Positions 1 to 8,963 of a stretch of 52,813 nucleotides of DNA are shown here, one piece after another. Below the pieces are notes generated by a model that ran no database searches, was not told the DNA's origin, and saw only the letters and a list, made by a program, of their open reading frames with translations. The stretch is from the NCBI GenBank assembly GCA_964496575.1, contig CAZCAC010000054.1, positions 1-52,813 of the forward strand, written 5' to 3'. The translations under genes were made by a program, and so were the position numbers. The stretch's first letter is position 1; the number at the start of each line of letters is the position of its first letter. Origin of the DNA: CAZCAC01 sp964496575 (lineage in GTDB: Bacteria > Planctomycetota > UBA1135 > GCA-002686595).

Positions 1-125
1 CCATTTCGAGGCCCCGAGGTTGCAGGAGTGATCGTCCGTAGGTCAGGAGCCCTGCCCATGGGGAGGCTGGATCGGAGAATCCGGGTCACACCGGGGAGAC
101 GGATCGAATAGGATTCGGGGCCGCC

Positions 126-1583
126 ATGCCCCCCGCCATGACCCGGACCATGTCGAAGACCGATTCGAGCGTCGAGGCGCTCTTCCAGGAGGCCGCCCGC
201 CTCGCCGCCGAGACGATTCGCGGCTACCAGGACCGCGACGAGCGGGTGGTGCGCCACGTCGATCCACGCGAGCTGCGACGGCTCCTGGAGCTGGAGCTGC
301 CCGAGCACGGCCAGGGGCTCCCGAGCGTGCTGGAGCTGGCACGCCGGACGGTGCACTACAGCGTGCGCACCGGGAACCCGCGCTTCCTGAACCAGCTCTT
401 CGGCGGACACGACGTCGCCGGGATCGTGGGCGAGTGGATCACCGCACTGATCAACACCTCGATGTACACCTACGAGGCGGCACCGGTGGCGACGGTGGTC
501 GAGCTGGCGCTGATCGAGCGGCTCTGCGGCTACGTCGGCTTCGAGGACGGTGAAGGGGTGCTGTCGCCCGGCGGGTCGATCACCAACCTGATGGCGGTCC
601 TGGCCGCGCGACACAAGATCTTCCCGCACGTCAAGCGCGAGGGGTTGCGCCCCGACGACCGGCCGGTGATGTTCGTCTCGGAGGAGGCGCACTACTCCGC
701 GGCGCGCGCGGCATTCGTGACCGGGATCGGGCTGGACGGCGCGGTCGAGATCGGCGTCGACGAGGTCGGACGGATGCGCGCCGACCTGGTGGAGCGCGCG
801 ATCGTCCACGAGAAGCGGGCGGGCCGCACGCCCTTCCTGATCCTCGCCACCGCGGGCACCACGGTGCCGTGCGCGTTCGATCCGATCCAGCCGCTCGCCG
901 ACCTGGCGGAGCGTCACGGGTTGTGGCTGCACGTCGACGCGTCGTACGGCGGCGGCGCGTTGCTCTCGCACCGCCATCGTCACCTGCTCGAGGGCGTGGA
1001 GCGCGCCGACTCGGTGACCTGGAACCCGCACAAGATGATGGGCGTGCCGCTCTCCTGCTCGGCGCTCCTGATGCGGGAGAAGGGGCGGCTGGTCGCGACG
1101 CACGGCATGAACGCCGACTACCTCTTCCACGAGGACAACGACCACGCCTGGGACCTCGGCGACCGCGGCTTGCAGTGCGGCCGCAAGATCGACGCGCTGA
1201 AGCTGTGGTTCTCGTGGCAGGTTCACGGCGACCGCGGCTACGAGCGGCGCATCGATCACCTCTTCGGCCTCGCTGCCGAGTTCCGCGAGCGGGTGCGGGC
1301 CCGCGAGGGCTTCCGGCTGATCAGGGACCAGGAGGGCGCGAACGTCTGCTTCCGCTACCTGCCGCCCGAGCACCGTGAGGCGACCGGCGAGGAGCGCGAC
1401 CGACGCGAGCACGAGGCGACGATCCGTATCCGCGAGCGGATGGCCAAGGACGGCAGCTGGCTGATCAACTACTCGACGCTCGACGGCGCCGCGACCTTCC
1501 GCCTGGTGGCGAACAACGGCGATGCGACCATCGAGGACTACGAGGGGTTGCTCGAGGAGATCGAGGGCGGGGCGTCCGACTGA
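126..1583 (+). CDS. Group II PLP-dependent decarboxylase, glutamate/cysteine-sulfinate decarboxylase-like
   Basis: This 485-residue protein matches the fold-type I, group II amino-acid decarboxylases and looks closest to animal glutamate and cysteine-sulfinate decarboxylases. Visible landmarks are NPRFLNQLFGG near residue 78, the SPGGSITN block, the LHVDASYGGG cofactor strand and the WNPHKMMG motif, whose Lys303 should form the Schiff base with PLP. It would remove the alpha-carboxyl of an acidic amino acid in the cytoplasm, giving GABA, taurine precursors or beta-alanine; the substrate cannot be fixed from sequence. Three ATGs (126, 138, 150) lie within 25 bases and none has a strong ribosome-binding site, so the first few residues are uncertain. 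It is separated by 64 bases from the next gene, and no pathway partner is adjacent. Confidence 0.9.
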   Translation: MPPAMTRTMSKTDSSVEALFQEAARLAAETIRGYQDRDERVVRHVDPRELRRLLELELPEHGQGLPSVLELARRTVHYSVRTGNPRFLNQLFGGHDVAGIVGEWITALINTSMYTYEAAPVATVVELALIERLCGYVGFEDGEGVLSPGGSITNLMAVLAARHKIFPHVKREGLRPDDRPVMFVSEEAHYSAARAAFVTGIGLDGAVEIGVDEVGRMRADLVERAIVHEKRAGRTPFLILATAGTTVPCAFDPIQPLADLAERHGLWLHVDASYGGGALLSHRHRHLLEGVERADSVTWNPHKMMGVPLSCSALLMREKGRLVATHGMNADYLFHEDNDHAWDLGDRGLQCGRKIDALKLWFSWQVHGDRGYERRIDHLFGLAAEFRERVRAREGFRLIRDQEGANVCFRYLPPEHREATGEERDRREHEATIRIRERMAKDGSWLINYSTLDGAATFRLVANNGDATIEDYEGLLEEIEGGASD

Positions 1584-1647
1584 GCCCCGGTGGGCGAGAC
1601 TGTTTTCCGGCCCGCGACAGCGCTACCATTCCGGCGCCCCTTCGCCC

Positions 1648-2325
1648 ATGCAGCGCCACCGAACCGAGGACCTGTTGGGGGTGATGAGCCCCGTGGAGCG
1701 CAAGAACGCGCCCGAGCACCTCTACCTCGAGGGACACGAGGAGCTGCTGGGCGCTCGCGTGCGGGTCTCGGTCGTGGGCACCCGACGGCCCTCCGAGCTC
1801 GGAACGAAACGTGCGGCCCGACTGGCTCACTTTCTCGTGCAACAGGGCTACGTGGTGGTGAGTGGGCTGGCCGCCGGCATCGACACCGTGGCGCACACCG
1901 TCACGATCAACGAAGGTGGCAACACGATCGCCGTTCTCGGCACGGGGCTCGACCGCGCGTATCCACCCGAGAACATCGGGCTTCTCGAGGAGATCAAGCG
2001 GGATCACCTCGCCCTCTCCCAGTTCGAAGCGGGCAAGCCCTTCCAACCGTCATTCTTTCCGCGGCGCAACCGGACCATGGCGCTCCTGAGCCACGCCTCG
2101 GTGATCGTCGAAGCCGGCAGCAGGAGTGGCACCAAGCACCAGGGCTACGAGGCGCTCCGGCTCGGTCGTCCCCTCTTCATCCTGCGCTCCGTCGTGGAGA
2201 GCGACGACCTCGACTGGCCGAGGGAGATGCTCGACTACGGAGCTCGCGTTCTCTCCGAACCGGCGGAGCTCGGCGAGCTCCTCGCCGCGGCAGAACCCAT
2301 CGAGGATGGCGAATCCGCCTTCTGA
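1648..2325 (+). CDS. DprA/Smf-like Rossmann-core protein (short form)
   Basis: The 225 residues cover only the DprA core: VVGTRRPS, a VVSGLAAGIDT loop, an AVLGTGLDRAYPPEN strand and a FPRRNRTM segment, followed by GSRSGTKHQGYEA. Canonical DprA loads RecA on single-stranded DNA during transformation and also has an N-terminal SAM-like and usually a C-terminal winged-helix domain, both absent here. The ATG at 1648 is chosen because upstream sequence of the longer frame (from 1522) lies inside the decarboxylase gene and is not protein-like. Its 3' end overlaps the phosphoribosyltransferase gene by 20 bases, implying coupled translation. Short DprA proteins paired with phosphoribosyltransferases have been predicted to act in nucleotide-sensing or conflict systems rather than competence. 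That role is inference here. Confidence 0.82.
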   Translation: MQRHRTEDLLGVMSPVERKNAPEHLYLEGHEELLGARVRVSVVGTRRPSELGTKRAARLAHFLVQQGYVVVSGLAAGIDTVAHTVTINEGGNTIAVLGTGLDRAYPPENIGLLEEIKRDHLALSQFEAGKPFQPSFFPRRNRTMALLSHASVIVEAGSRSGTKHQGYEALRLGRPLFILRSVVESDDLDWPREMLDYGARVLSEPAELGELLAAAEPIEDGESAF

Positions 2326-2962
2326 GCTCCCCTTCGGGTCCCTTCTCGTCTACCCGAGTCGAGGGACGTGCAGGAACTCGAGCCTCGCGAAGAACGTCGT
2401 CTATCAGCTGAAGCACGATGGTCCGCGATCCCCCGGCGCAGAGGAGAAGATGACGGCCTTCTTCGCCCGGCGACTGCGGGAGATCGTCGCCGGGACGGTC
2501 CTGGACGGGTTCATTCCGCTGGACGCGATCCTCGTACCGATTCCGCGGAGTACGCCTCTCCGCAAGGACGCCTATTGGCCAGCAGAGATGTTGGGTGAAG
2601 CGCTCGTCGACCAGGGCTTCGGTCGTGCGATCCTCGATCTGCTCGAACGGGTGAGTCCGCTGACCGCGGCATCCCGGTCCGAACGTCGACCGACCTTCGC
2701 TGATCACCTGTCGAGTATCCGCGCGCGGCGAGATCTCCTGTCGACCGGACGTCCCCTGGTACTCGTGGACGACGTGGTCTCGGCCGGGACGACGGCCATG
2801 GCCTGCGCGACCCTACTCCTGCGTGAGAACGACGATCTCGACTCGCTTCGGGTCTTCGCCGCGGCCAGGACCCGCGAGGATCCGCTGGAAATACCGAGCG
2901 TGCGAGAGCCCATCGTGGGGCAGATTCTGAATCGAGGCGGTTATTGCCGGAGGTCCGACTGA
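2306..2962 (+). CDS. ComF-like phosphoribosyltransferase
   Basis: A 218-residue type I phosphoribosyltransferase. The 13-residue PRPP-binding motif is plain as LVLVDDVVSAGTT, with Asp155-Asp156 as the acidic pair. The upstream YQLKHDG segment and the DAILVPIPRS strand recall ComF, although the N-terminal zinc finger of competence ComF is missing. The start at 2306 lies inside the DprA-like gene and is the first ATG giving family-like sequence; the longer frame from 2126 is a shadow of that gene. The stop at 2960-2962 overlaps the next start as TGATG. DprA and ComF are functionally linked in transformation, but the stand-alone pairing of two shortened forms suggests a specialised two-gene module. 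Substrate base unknown. Confidence 0.78.
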   Translation: MANPPSELPFGSLLVYPSRGTCRNSSLAKNVVYQLKHDGPRSPGAEEKMTAFFARRLREIVAGTVLDGFIPLDAILVPIPRSTPLRKDAYWPAEMLGEALVDQGFGRAILDLLERVSPLTAASRSERRPTFADHLSSIRARRDLLSTGRPLVLVDDVVSAGTTAMACATLLLRENDDLDSLRVFAAARTREDPLEIPSVREPIVGQILNRGGYCRRSD

Positions 2963-4992
2963 TGATCTGCCGAATCGCACTGGCATCGTTGCTGAGCACC
3001 GTTCCGGCCTTCGCGGAGAGGACCGTACTCCACGTCTCGCCCAACGGGGACGACCGCTGGTCGGGCACCCTGGCCGTCGCTGATGAAGCGGGGGACGACG
3101 GCCCCTTCGCCACGCTCGAGCGCGCGCGGGACGCCATCCGCGAGTTGAAGGCGGCAGGGGGTTTCCCTTCCAACGGCGTGAGCGTGTGTATCGCCGGCGG
3201 GATCTATCCGCGCAGCGAGTCCTTCGAGCTGGAGGAGGAAGACTCGGGGGTCAGGTACGCGCCGGTCGTCTACCGCGCCGCCGACGGGGAGCGGCCGAGG
3301 TTCCTCAGGGGCGCCATGGTCGAGGGATTCGCGCCGGTCGTCGACGAAGACGTCCTCGCGCGCCTCGATCCCTCCGCCCGCGAGGCGGTCCTGGTGGCGG
3401 ACCTCTCCGCCGCCGGGATCACCGACTACGGGACGCTGAAACGGCAGGGCTTCGGTCGCGGCGGCGAAGCGGGCGCGCTCGAGCTGTACTTCGACGGGAG
3501 GAAGATGCAGCTGGCGCGATGGCCGAACGAGGGGTGGGCGCGCATCGCCGGCGTTCCGCAGGGCAGGGACGGCGGGATGTTCGCCCACGACGGCGACCGC
3601 CCCGGGCGCTGGAGCGCCGACGCCGAGGTCTGGGTCCACGGCTACTGGACCTGGAACTGGGCCGACTCCTTCGAGCGGGTGGTGCGGATCGACCGAGAGG
3701 CGAAGCACCTCCACACCGAGGCGCCGCACGGGGTCTACGGCTACAAACAGGGCGCCCGTTACTACTACTTGAACGTGCTCGAGGAGCTCGACGCCCCCGG
3801 TGAGTGGTTCCTCGATCGGAGGTCCGGTCTGCTCTACTTCTGGCCCCCCGCGCTGCTCGAGGGCGTGGAGGTGCTCGTCTCGATGATGGAGACGCCGCTG
3901 GTGGTGATGCGGGACGTCAGCCACGTCTGGTTCGAGGGGCTCACCTTCGAGGGCGGACGAAGCGGGGGGATCTCGATAGTCGGGGGGCGCGACAACCTCT
4001 GCGAGAAGTGCATCTTCGCCCGCCTCGGCACGGCGGCCGCCACCCTCGTGGGCGAGGGGCACGGAATCGTCTCCTGCGAGCTCTTCGAGCTGGGTCGGAA
4101 CGGCATCTCGATCACCGGCGGGGATCGGCTGACCCTGAAGCGCGCCTGCAACGTCGCGGCCAACAACCACATCCACCACTTCGGCCTCACCGTGCGCACG
4201 TACGTCCCAGCGCTCTCCGTCGCCGGCGTGGGCAACCAGCTCTTCAACAACCTCGTCCACGACGCCCCGCACATGGCGATCGGGCTCTCGGGCAACCTCC
4301 ACGTGGTGAGCCGCAACGAAGTGCACCGGGTCTGCCTGGAAACGCACGACTGCGGCGCTCTCTACATGGGGCGAGACTGGTCGGCGCGGGGCAACGTGAT
4401 CAGCCACAACTACTTCCACGACCTGGGGGCCGGCGACGTGCAGGCGATCTACCTCGACGACTGGACCAGCGGGACGGTGGTCAGGGGGAACATCTGCGTG
4501 GGCGCGCGGCGCGGGGTGCTCGTCGGTGGCGGCCGGGACAACCAGATCGAGAACAACGTCTTCATCGACTGCGGCCACGCGGTGCACCTCGACGAGCGGG
4601 GCAAGGGCTGGGCGTCGTACTACTTCGACGGCACCACCACGACGCTCTTCGACCGGCTGGAGGCGGTGGACGCGACGGGGCCGATCTACACGAAGGCCTG
4701 GCCCGAGCTGGCGACGCTGCTCGAGGACGACCCGGTAAGCGCCAAGGGCAACGTCGTCCGCCGGAACATCCGCTTCGGCGGCGGCTGGCTGGAGCTGTAC
4801 GACGGGCTCTCCGAGGAGACGCCGTACCTCACCTTCGAGGACAACTGGACCGAGGGCGACCCGGGCTTCGTCGACGCCGCGTCGGGGGACTGGCGACTGC
4901 GCGAGGACGCGCCGGTGCTGGAGCTGGGCTTCCGGCCGATCCCCGTCGATCGGATCGGGCCGCAGGAGGGGTGGCAGCGCGGACGCCGATGA
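2962..4992 (+). CDS. Secreted right-handed parallel beta-helix protein, possibly a glycoside hydrolase
   Basis: A protein of 676 residues with a cleavable signal peptide (MICRIALASLLSTVPAFA). Residues of roughly 25 to 330 hold a domain with VSPNGDD and a YYLNVLEELDAPGEWFLDR segment typical of beta-helix carbohydrate-active proteins. The remainder consists of short strand repeats rich in Asn and Gly (for example NNHIHHFG, GNVISHNYFHD, NQIENNVFIDCG), as in right-handed parallel beta-helices. The layout recalls GH141-type and related polysaccharide-active proteins, but I cannot assign a catalytic residue. The ATG at 2962 overlaps the previous stop by one base and has GGAGG eight bases upstream (2949-2953), so this start is well supported. 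Coupling a secreted protein to a DprA/phosphoribosyltransferase pair is odd and may be coincidental packing. Confidence 0.8.
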   Translation: MICRIALASLLSTVPAFAERTVLHVSPNGDDRWSGTLAVADEAGDDGPFATLERARDAIRELKAAGGFPSNGVSVCIAGGIYPRSESFELEEEDSGVRYAPVVYRAADGERPRFLRGAMVEGFAPVVDEDVLARLDPSAREAVLVADLSAAGITDYGTLKRQGFGRGGEAGALELYFDGRKMQLARWPNEGWARIAGVPQGRDGGMFAHDGDRPGRWSADAEVWVHGYWTWNWADSFERVVRIDREAKHLHTEAPHGVYGYKQGARYYYLNVLEELDAPGEWFLDRRSGLLYFWPPALLEGVEVLVSMMETPLVVMRDVSHVWFEGLTFEGGRSGGISIVGGRDNLCEKCIFARLGTAAATLVGEGHGIVSCELFELGRNGISITGGDRLTLKRACNVAANNHIHHFGLTVRTYVPALSVAGVGNQLFNNLVHDAPHMAIGLSGNLHVVSRNEVHRVCLETHDCGALYMGRDWSARGNVISHNYFHDLGAGDVQAIYLDDWTSGTVVRGNICVGARRGVLVGGGRDNQIENNVFIDCGHAVHLDERGKGWASYYFDGTTTTLFDRLEAVDATGPIYTKAWPELATLLEDDPVSAKGNVVRRNIRFGGGWLELYDGLSEETPYLTFEDNWTEGDPGFVDAASGDWRLREDAPVLELGFRPIPVDRIGPQEGWQRGRR

Positions 4993-5098
4993 GCCGTCTC
5001 CAGGCGGGGTGACTCGAAGGATTCCTCACGGGTGGCCGCTTGACCGATCCGCGCGTCGAGGTGCATCCTGTCCTCAAGTCGAGGGGCGAAAACTCGGG

Positions 5099-5114
5099 CC
5101 CCTCGCGAGAGGGG
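5099..5114. terminator. Small GC hairpin between convergent genes
   Basis: A six-base-pair stem (CCCCTC/GAGGGG) closed by a GCGA tetraloop lies in the 174-base gap between the convergent beta-helix and permease genes. There is no T run, so its role as a terminator is weakly supported. Nothing else is visible in this gap. Confidence 0.3.
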
Positions 5115-5166
5115 GAGTTGTAGCCCGGCTTCGGCGTTGGCCCTGTGCCAGCGCTGAGAGACACCG

Positions 5167-7065
5167 TCACTCGAGCTGGTCGATGGAGAAGATCACCTCG
5201 CGGGTGGCCGCGTCGAAGTCGTAGCGGACGATGCGCTTCTCGTCCTCGATGCCGATCATCCGGGGCCCGTCGGAGGAGAGGGGCTCCACCTCGGCGCCCG
5301 CCCGCAGCTCCCACTCCCGCGGAGGCCACTCGATCCTGCCCGCCGCGAGGTCGAGCAGGGCGGGACGCAGGTGGCTACGGGAGCCGAGAGCGCGCTTGGT
5401 GATGTCCGGCGTGTGCCAGAGCGAGAGCAGGACGATCGACCGCGAGTCGGCCTCGACGGGACGTCGGGACCAGTCGGCCAGCCGGAGGTTCCGGATGATC
5501 AGGGGCTCCCCGTCCAGGCCGGAGAGGCGCATCCGGCGCCGTTCCCCGGTCTCCGGATCGAGGATCGAGACGCCGCCGTCCTTCCACATGAGGAGCGTGC
5601 CGTCGTCGATCGTCGCCGCGATGTGCTCCCGGCGGCCGATCGGCAGGTCGCACGGCTCGCGCTTCCCCGTCTCCGGGTCGAGCCAGACGCGGCCCCGCTT
5701 CTGCCCGCCCGGATCCTGCTCCATCGCCAGCCAGCGTCCGGGGAGGATGCACACCCAGCTGAAGTGGACGCCCTCCTCGACGTGTTCCAGCTCGGCGGGA
5801 TTCACGCACACGCCGCGGAGCGGGTCGTAGAACAGCTGGGCGGACACGTACTCCTCGTCGTAGAAGCCCAGGCGATACCCGAGGCCCACTCGCCAGATGT
5901 ACCAGCGAGAGAGCCCCGGGAACTCCTCGAGCCCGAAGTCCGCTGGCTCGACCCCCAGCTCCGGTGCCTCCAGGGGCGTGCCCGGGGAGACCGGGAGGGC
6001 CGTCCTCCCATCGAGAAACACCGTGTCGTGCTCATCCCCGTCCCCGTGGAGATCCCGGAGGCGAACCTGCGTGCACCCCTCGAATCCGAACAGGCCGGCG
6101 TAGCGCCGAGCCCACTCCCGGTGCGGGGCGAGCCAGCTCGCCTCCGGCCTACCCAGGTCCCTCCAGTCCCCGGACTCGAGATCGACCAGTAGCGCCGTGG
6201 GATGCGTGAGATCCTCGTGCTCGCGCCCTCCGAGGCCGGGCCTCACGAAATGGTGGCCCGCGTTCAACCAGGCGTAGCGTCCCCCCGCTCCGATCCAGGC
6301 CTGCCTGATCCCCAGCTCCCCGCGCATCACGGCGTAGCGCACGGCGGCGAACGCCCAGGACGGCGAGAAGAAGAGGGCGGCCACGCCCAGCCCACCGAGC
6401 ACCACAAAGCGCCGCGGCCGCGAACGCCCCGCACCGACGACGAAGCTCCACAGGGCGGTCACCACCGCCCCGGCGAGGGCCGACACGCCGCCGAGGACGA
6501 GGCCGAGCGTGCTCAGGCCGTACATCTCGGCGACGAACCAGCACGGCAGGCAGCAGGCGGCCAGCAGCAGCAGCGCGCTCGGCAAGGCCATCGCGCCGGT
6601 CCGCACCCACGCCGAGACCGCGAAGACCCAGAGGACCACCCCCACCAGCGCGGGGATCATCTCCGGCTCGAGCTTCTCGAAAAAGCCCTCCGGCAGCGCG
6701 CCCGTGCGGACCCAGGCCACCGCCGCGGCGAGCCCGATCCCGAAGGCCGCCGCCCCGACCATCACCGCGACGAAGGCGATGAGCTTGGCCAGGAACGCCG
6801 TCCGCAGCCCCGCCGGCGCGCGCTGGAGGAACTGCAGCCGCTCCCGCCGCATCTCCCGCGACAGGAGATCCGACCCGACGGTGAAGAGCGCCGTCAGCAC
6901 GCACACCCCCCCCACCCAGTCGTAGGTGAACCCCGGCCGCCACGCGCCGGCGGGCAGGAAGACCGCGAGGATCGCCATGGCCACCACGAGGCCCCCGGCC
7001 AGCGCGGCCAGGGTCCACCGCTGCTCTCTCCACTCCTTCCAGAGATAGACTTTCAATACACGCAT
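5167..7065 (-). CDS. ABC-2 type permease with large C-terminal soluble domain (second copy)
   Basis: About 632 residues. The first 240 or so hold a charged start (MRVLKVYLWKEWREQ) and six or seven hydrophobic segments, as in ABC-2 permeases. The remaining 390 residues are soluble and strand-rich, with repeated Asp/Gly/Glu turns such as LLVDLESGDW, VWLDPETGKRE and SILDPETGERR, suggesting a beta-propeller-like fold. The frame is open from a GTG at 7077, which overlaps the upstream stop, but the ATG at 7065 aligns with the paralogue's start and has GAGGAG 12 bases upstream, so it is preferred. The neighbouring permease is a tandem paralogue and the pair likely forms a heterodimer with the single ATPase upstream. 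Substrate unknown; GntR-linked ABC-2 systems often handle cell-envelope stress. Confidence 0.8.
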   Translation of the reverse strand: MRVLKVYLWKEWREQRWTLAALAGGLVVAMAILAVFLPAGAWRPGFTYDWVGGVCVLTALFTVGSDLLSREMRRERLQFLQRAPAGLRTAFLAKLIAFVAVMVGAAAFGIGLAAAVAWVRTGALPEGFFEKLEPEMIPALVGVVLWVFAVSAWVRTGAMALPSALLLLAACCLPCWFVAEMYGLSTLGLVLGGVSALAGAVVTALWSFVVGAGRSRPRRFVVLGGLGVAALFFSPSWAFAAVRYAVMRGELGIRQAWIGAGGRYAWLNAGHHFVRPGLGGREHEDLTHPTALLVDLESGDWRDLGRPEASWLAPHREWARRYAGLFGFEGCTQVRLRDLHGDGDEHDTVFLDGRTALPVSPGTPLEAPELGVEPADFGLEEFPGLSRWYIWRVGLGYRLGFYDEEYVSAQLFYDPLRGVCVNPAELEHVEEGVHFSWVCILPGRWLAMEQDPGGQKRGRVWLDPETGKREPCDLPIGRREHIAATIDDGTLLMWKDGGVSILDPETGERRRMRLSGLDGEPLIIRNLRLADWSRRPVEADSRSIVLLSLWHTPDITKRALGSRSHLRPALLDLAAGRIEWPPREWELRAGAEVEPLSSDGPRMIGIEDEKRIVRYDFDAATREVIFSIDQLE

Positions 7066-7073
7066 AGCTCGTT

Positions 7074-8963
7074 TCACTCCTCGGACAGCTGGTCCACGGA
7101 GAAGATCACCTCGCGCGTCGCCGCGGCGAAGTCGTAGCGGACGAGACGCCTCACGTCCTCGATGCCGATCATCCGCGGGCCGTCACAGGTGATCGGCCCC
7201 ACGTGGACATCCGGCGAGAGCCCCAGCTCCGGCGACGGCCACTCGATCGTCCCGGCGGCGAGATCGAGCAGGGCAGGGCGGTACGGGCAACCGCACCGGT
7301 GTGTTCGCGTCGTGCGATCGCAGGAACACCAGAACGACAGCAGGACGATCACCGGGGAATCGGCCTCGAGCGGGCGGTGGGTCTGGTCGGCCAGCTGCAG
7401 GTCGTCGATGGCCCGGGGCTCGCCGCCCGGGCCGGGCAGCTGGATCGGGCGCCGCTCGCCGCTCTCTGGATCGGCTACGCAGACGCTGTCCCCCGTCAAC
7501 AGGAGCAGGGTCCCGTCGTCGATCACCGCGGCGACGCGCTCGTGGCGCTCGATGAGGTCGCAGGCCTCACGCTCCCCGCTCACCGGATCGAGCCAGAACC
7601 GGCGTTTCCCCTCCGGATCCATCGCCAGCCAGCGTCCGGGAAGGACGCAGAGCCAGCCGAGGTCGGCTCCTCCGGCGGCCTGCTCCAGACCGGCGTGGTC
7701 GATGCAGAGCTCCCTCGTCGGGTCGTAGTAGAGCACCCGGGAGCTGGCCTCCTCACGACGACGCCAGATCAGGCGGTAGCCGATGCCCAACCGGTCGATG
7801 CTCCAGCGGGACCTGGTCAGCGGCGGGAACTCCTCCAGGCCGAAATCCGCCGGCTCGACCTCCAGCTCCGGCGCCCCGGGCGATGTCCCGGGATGAATTC
7901 GCTCCCCCGTCCTGCCGTCGAAGCGGATCGTCTCGTCGGTGCTCTGGTCGTGGAGGGAGAGCAGAGAGCAGGCGCCGGGGCCGAGCAGACGCCGGTACGT
8001 CCAGCTCCAGTCGAAGTCCGCCATGACGCTGCTCTCCTCGACCGTACCGAGTCGACTCCACTCCCCCGTCTCGAGGTCGAGGCGGAGCGCCGTCGAGCGC
8101 GATCCGGTCCACGTCCCGTCTCCCAGAGGAGAGCGGACCCGCTGGCGCTGGACGTTCATCCAGGCGTAGCGCCCACCCGTTCCGAGGTAGCTGCTGCCGA
8201 GCCGGTACTCGAGACGGCTCCACTCGTGGGTGCGCACCGCAGCGAGGGCCCACGAGGGCAGGAAGGAGATCGCGGCCACCAGGAGCCCTCCCAGCACCAC
8301 GACGCGGCGCGGCCGGGCGCGGGCCACCCCCTTGACGAAGCTCCACCACGCGGTGACCACCGCGCCGACGACCCCGAGGAGCACGAACAGGTACAGCTCT
8401 CCGGGATCGAAGCCCTGGAACGTCGTGATCACGAACCACCAGGGCAGCAGGAAGACCGCCAGCAGGAGCACCGCGCTCGGCAGCGCCATCGCGTTCGTCC
8501 GGACCCAGGCCGAGACGGCGAAGACCCAGAGGATCCCCGCGACGAGCATCGGCGCGGCGGTCTCGTCGAGCTTCTCGAAGAATCCAGCCGGCAAGGCCCC
8601 CGTCCGGACCCACGCCACGCCCGCCGCAAGCGCGATCCCGAAAGCCGCCGCCCCCGCCATGACGGCCACGAAGAAGATCAGCTTCGCCGCGAACGCCATC
8701 GGCAACCCCGCCGGCGCCCGCTCCAGGAACTGCAAGCGCTCCCGCCGCATTTCCCGCGACAGCAAGTCCGACCCGACGGTGAACAGCGCCGCGAGCACGC
8801 ACATCCCCACCACCCAGTCGTAGGTGAACCCCGGCCGCCAGGTCCTGGCGGGCAGGAACACCGCGAGAATCGCCATGGCCACGACCAGCCCGCCGGCCAG
8901 TCCGGCGAGGATCCACCGCTGCTCTCTCCACTCCTTCCAGAGGAAGACCCTCAGGACGCGCAT
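7074..8963 (-). CDS. ABC-2 type permease with large C-terminal soluble domain (first copy)
   Basis: A 629-residue paralogue of the downstream permease. The first 130 residues are near-identical to it (shared blocks include LLSREMRRERLQFL and AWVRTGALP), then similarity drops sharply in the C-terminal two thirds, which again show a strand-rich soluble region with WLDPVSGERE and VADPESGERR repeats. The ATG at 8963 is used because it aligns with the paralogue and because the open frame further upstream, to 9437, runs antisense-frame through the ATPase gene. It overlaps the ATPase stop by 13 bases. Expected in the inner membrane with the soluble part on one side; which side is not evident. Confidence 0.83.
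   Translation of the reverse strand: MRVLRVFLWKEWREQRWILAGLAGGLVVAMAILAVFLPARTWRPGFTYDWVVGMCVLAALFTVGSDLLSREMRRERLQFLERAPAGLPMAFAAKLIFFVAVMAGAAAFGIALAAGVAWVRTGALPAGFFEKLDETAAPMLVAGILWVFAVSAWVRTNAMALPSAVLLLAVFLLPWWFVITTFQGFDPGELYLFVLLGVVGAVVTAWWSFVKGVARARPRRVVVLGGLLVAAISFLPSWALAAVRTHEWSRLEYRLGSSYLGTGGRYAWMNVQRQRVRSPLGDGTWTGSRSTALRLDLETGEWSRLGTVEESSVMADFDWSWTYRRLLGPGACSLLSLHDQSTDETIRFDGRTGERIHPGTSPGAPELEVEPADFGLEEFPPLTRSRWSIDRLGIGYRLIWRRREEASSRVLYYDPTRELCIDHAGLEQAAGGADLGWLCVLPGRWLAMDPEGKRRFWLDPVSGEREACDLIERHERVAAVIDDGTLLLLTGDSVCVADPESGERRPIQLPGPGGEPRAIDDLQLADQTHRPLEADSPVIVLLSFWCSCDRTTRTHRCGCPYRPALLDLAAGTIEWPSPELGLSPDVHVGPITCDGPRMIGIEDVRRLVRYDFAAATREVIFSVDQLSEE

Noticed and set aside
4829..5329. 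Short minus-strand frame between the beta-helix and permease genes
   Set aside because: Arg/Gly/Pro-rich shadow without a start signal; the gap holds only a small hairpin.
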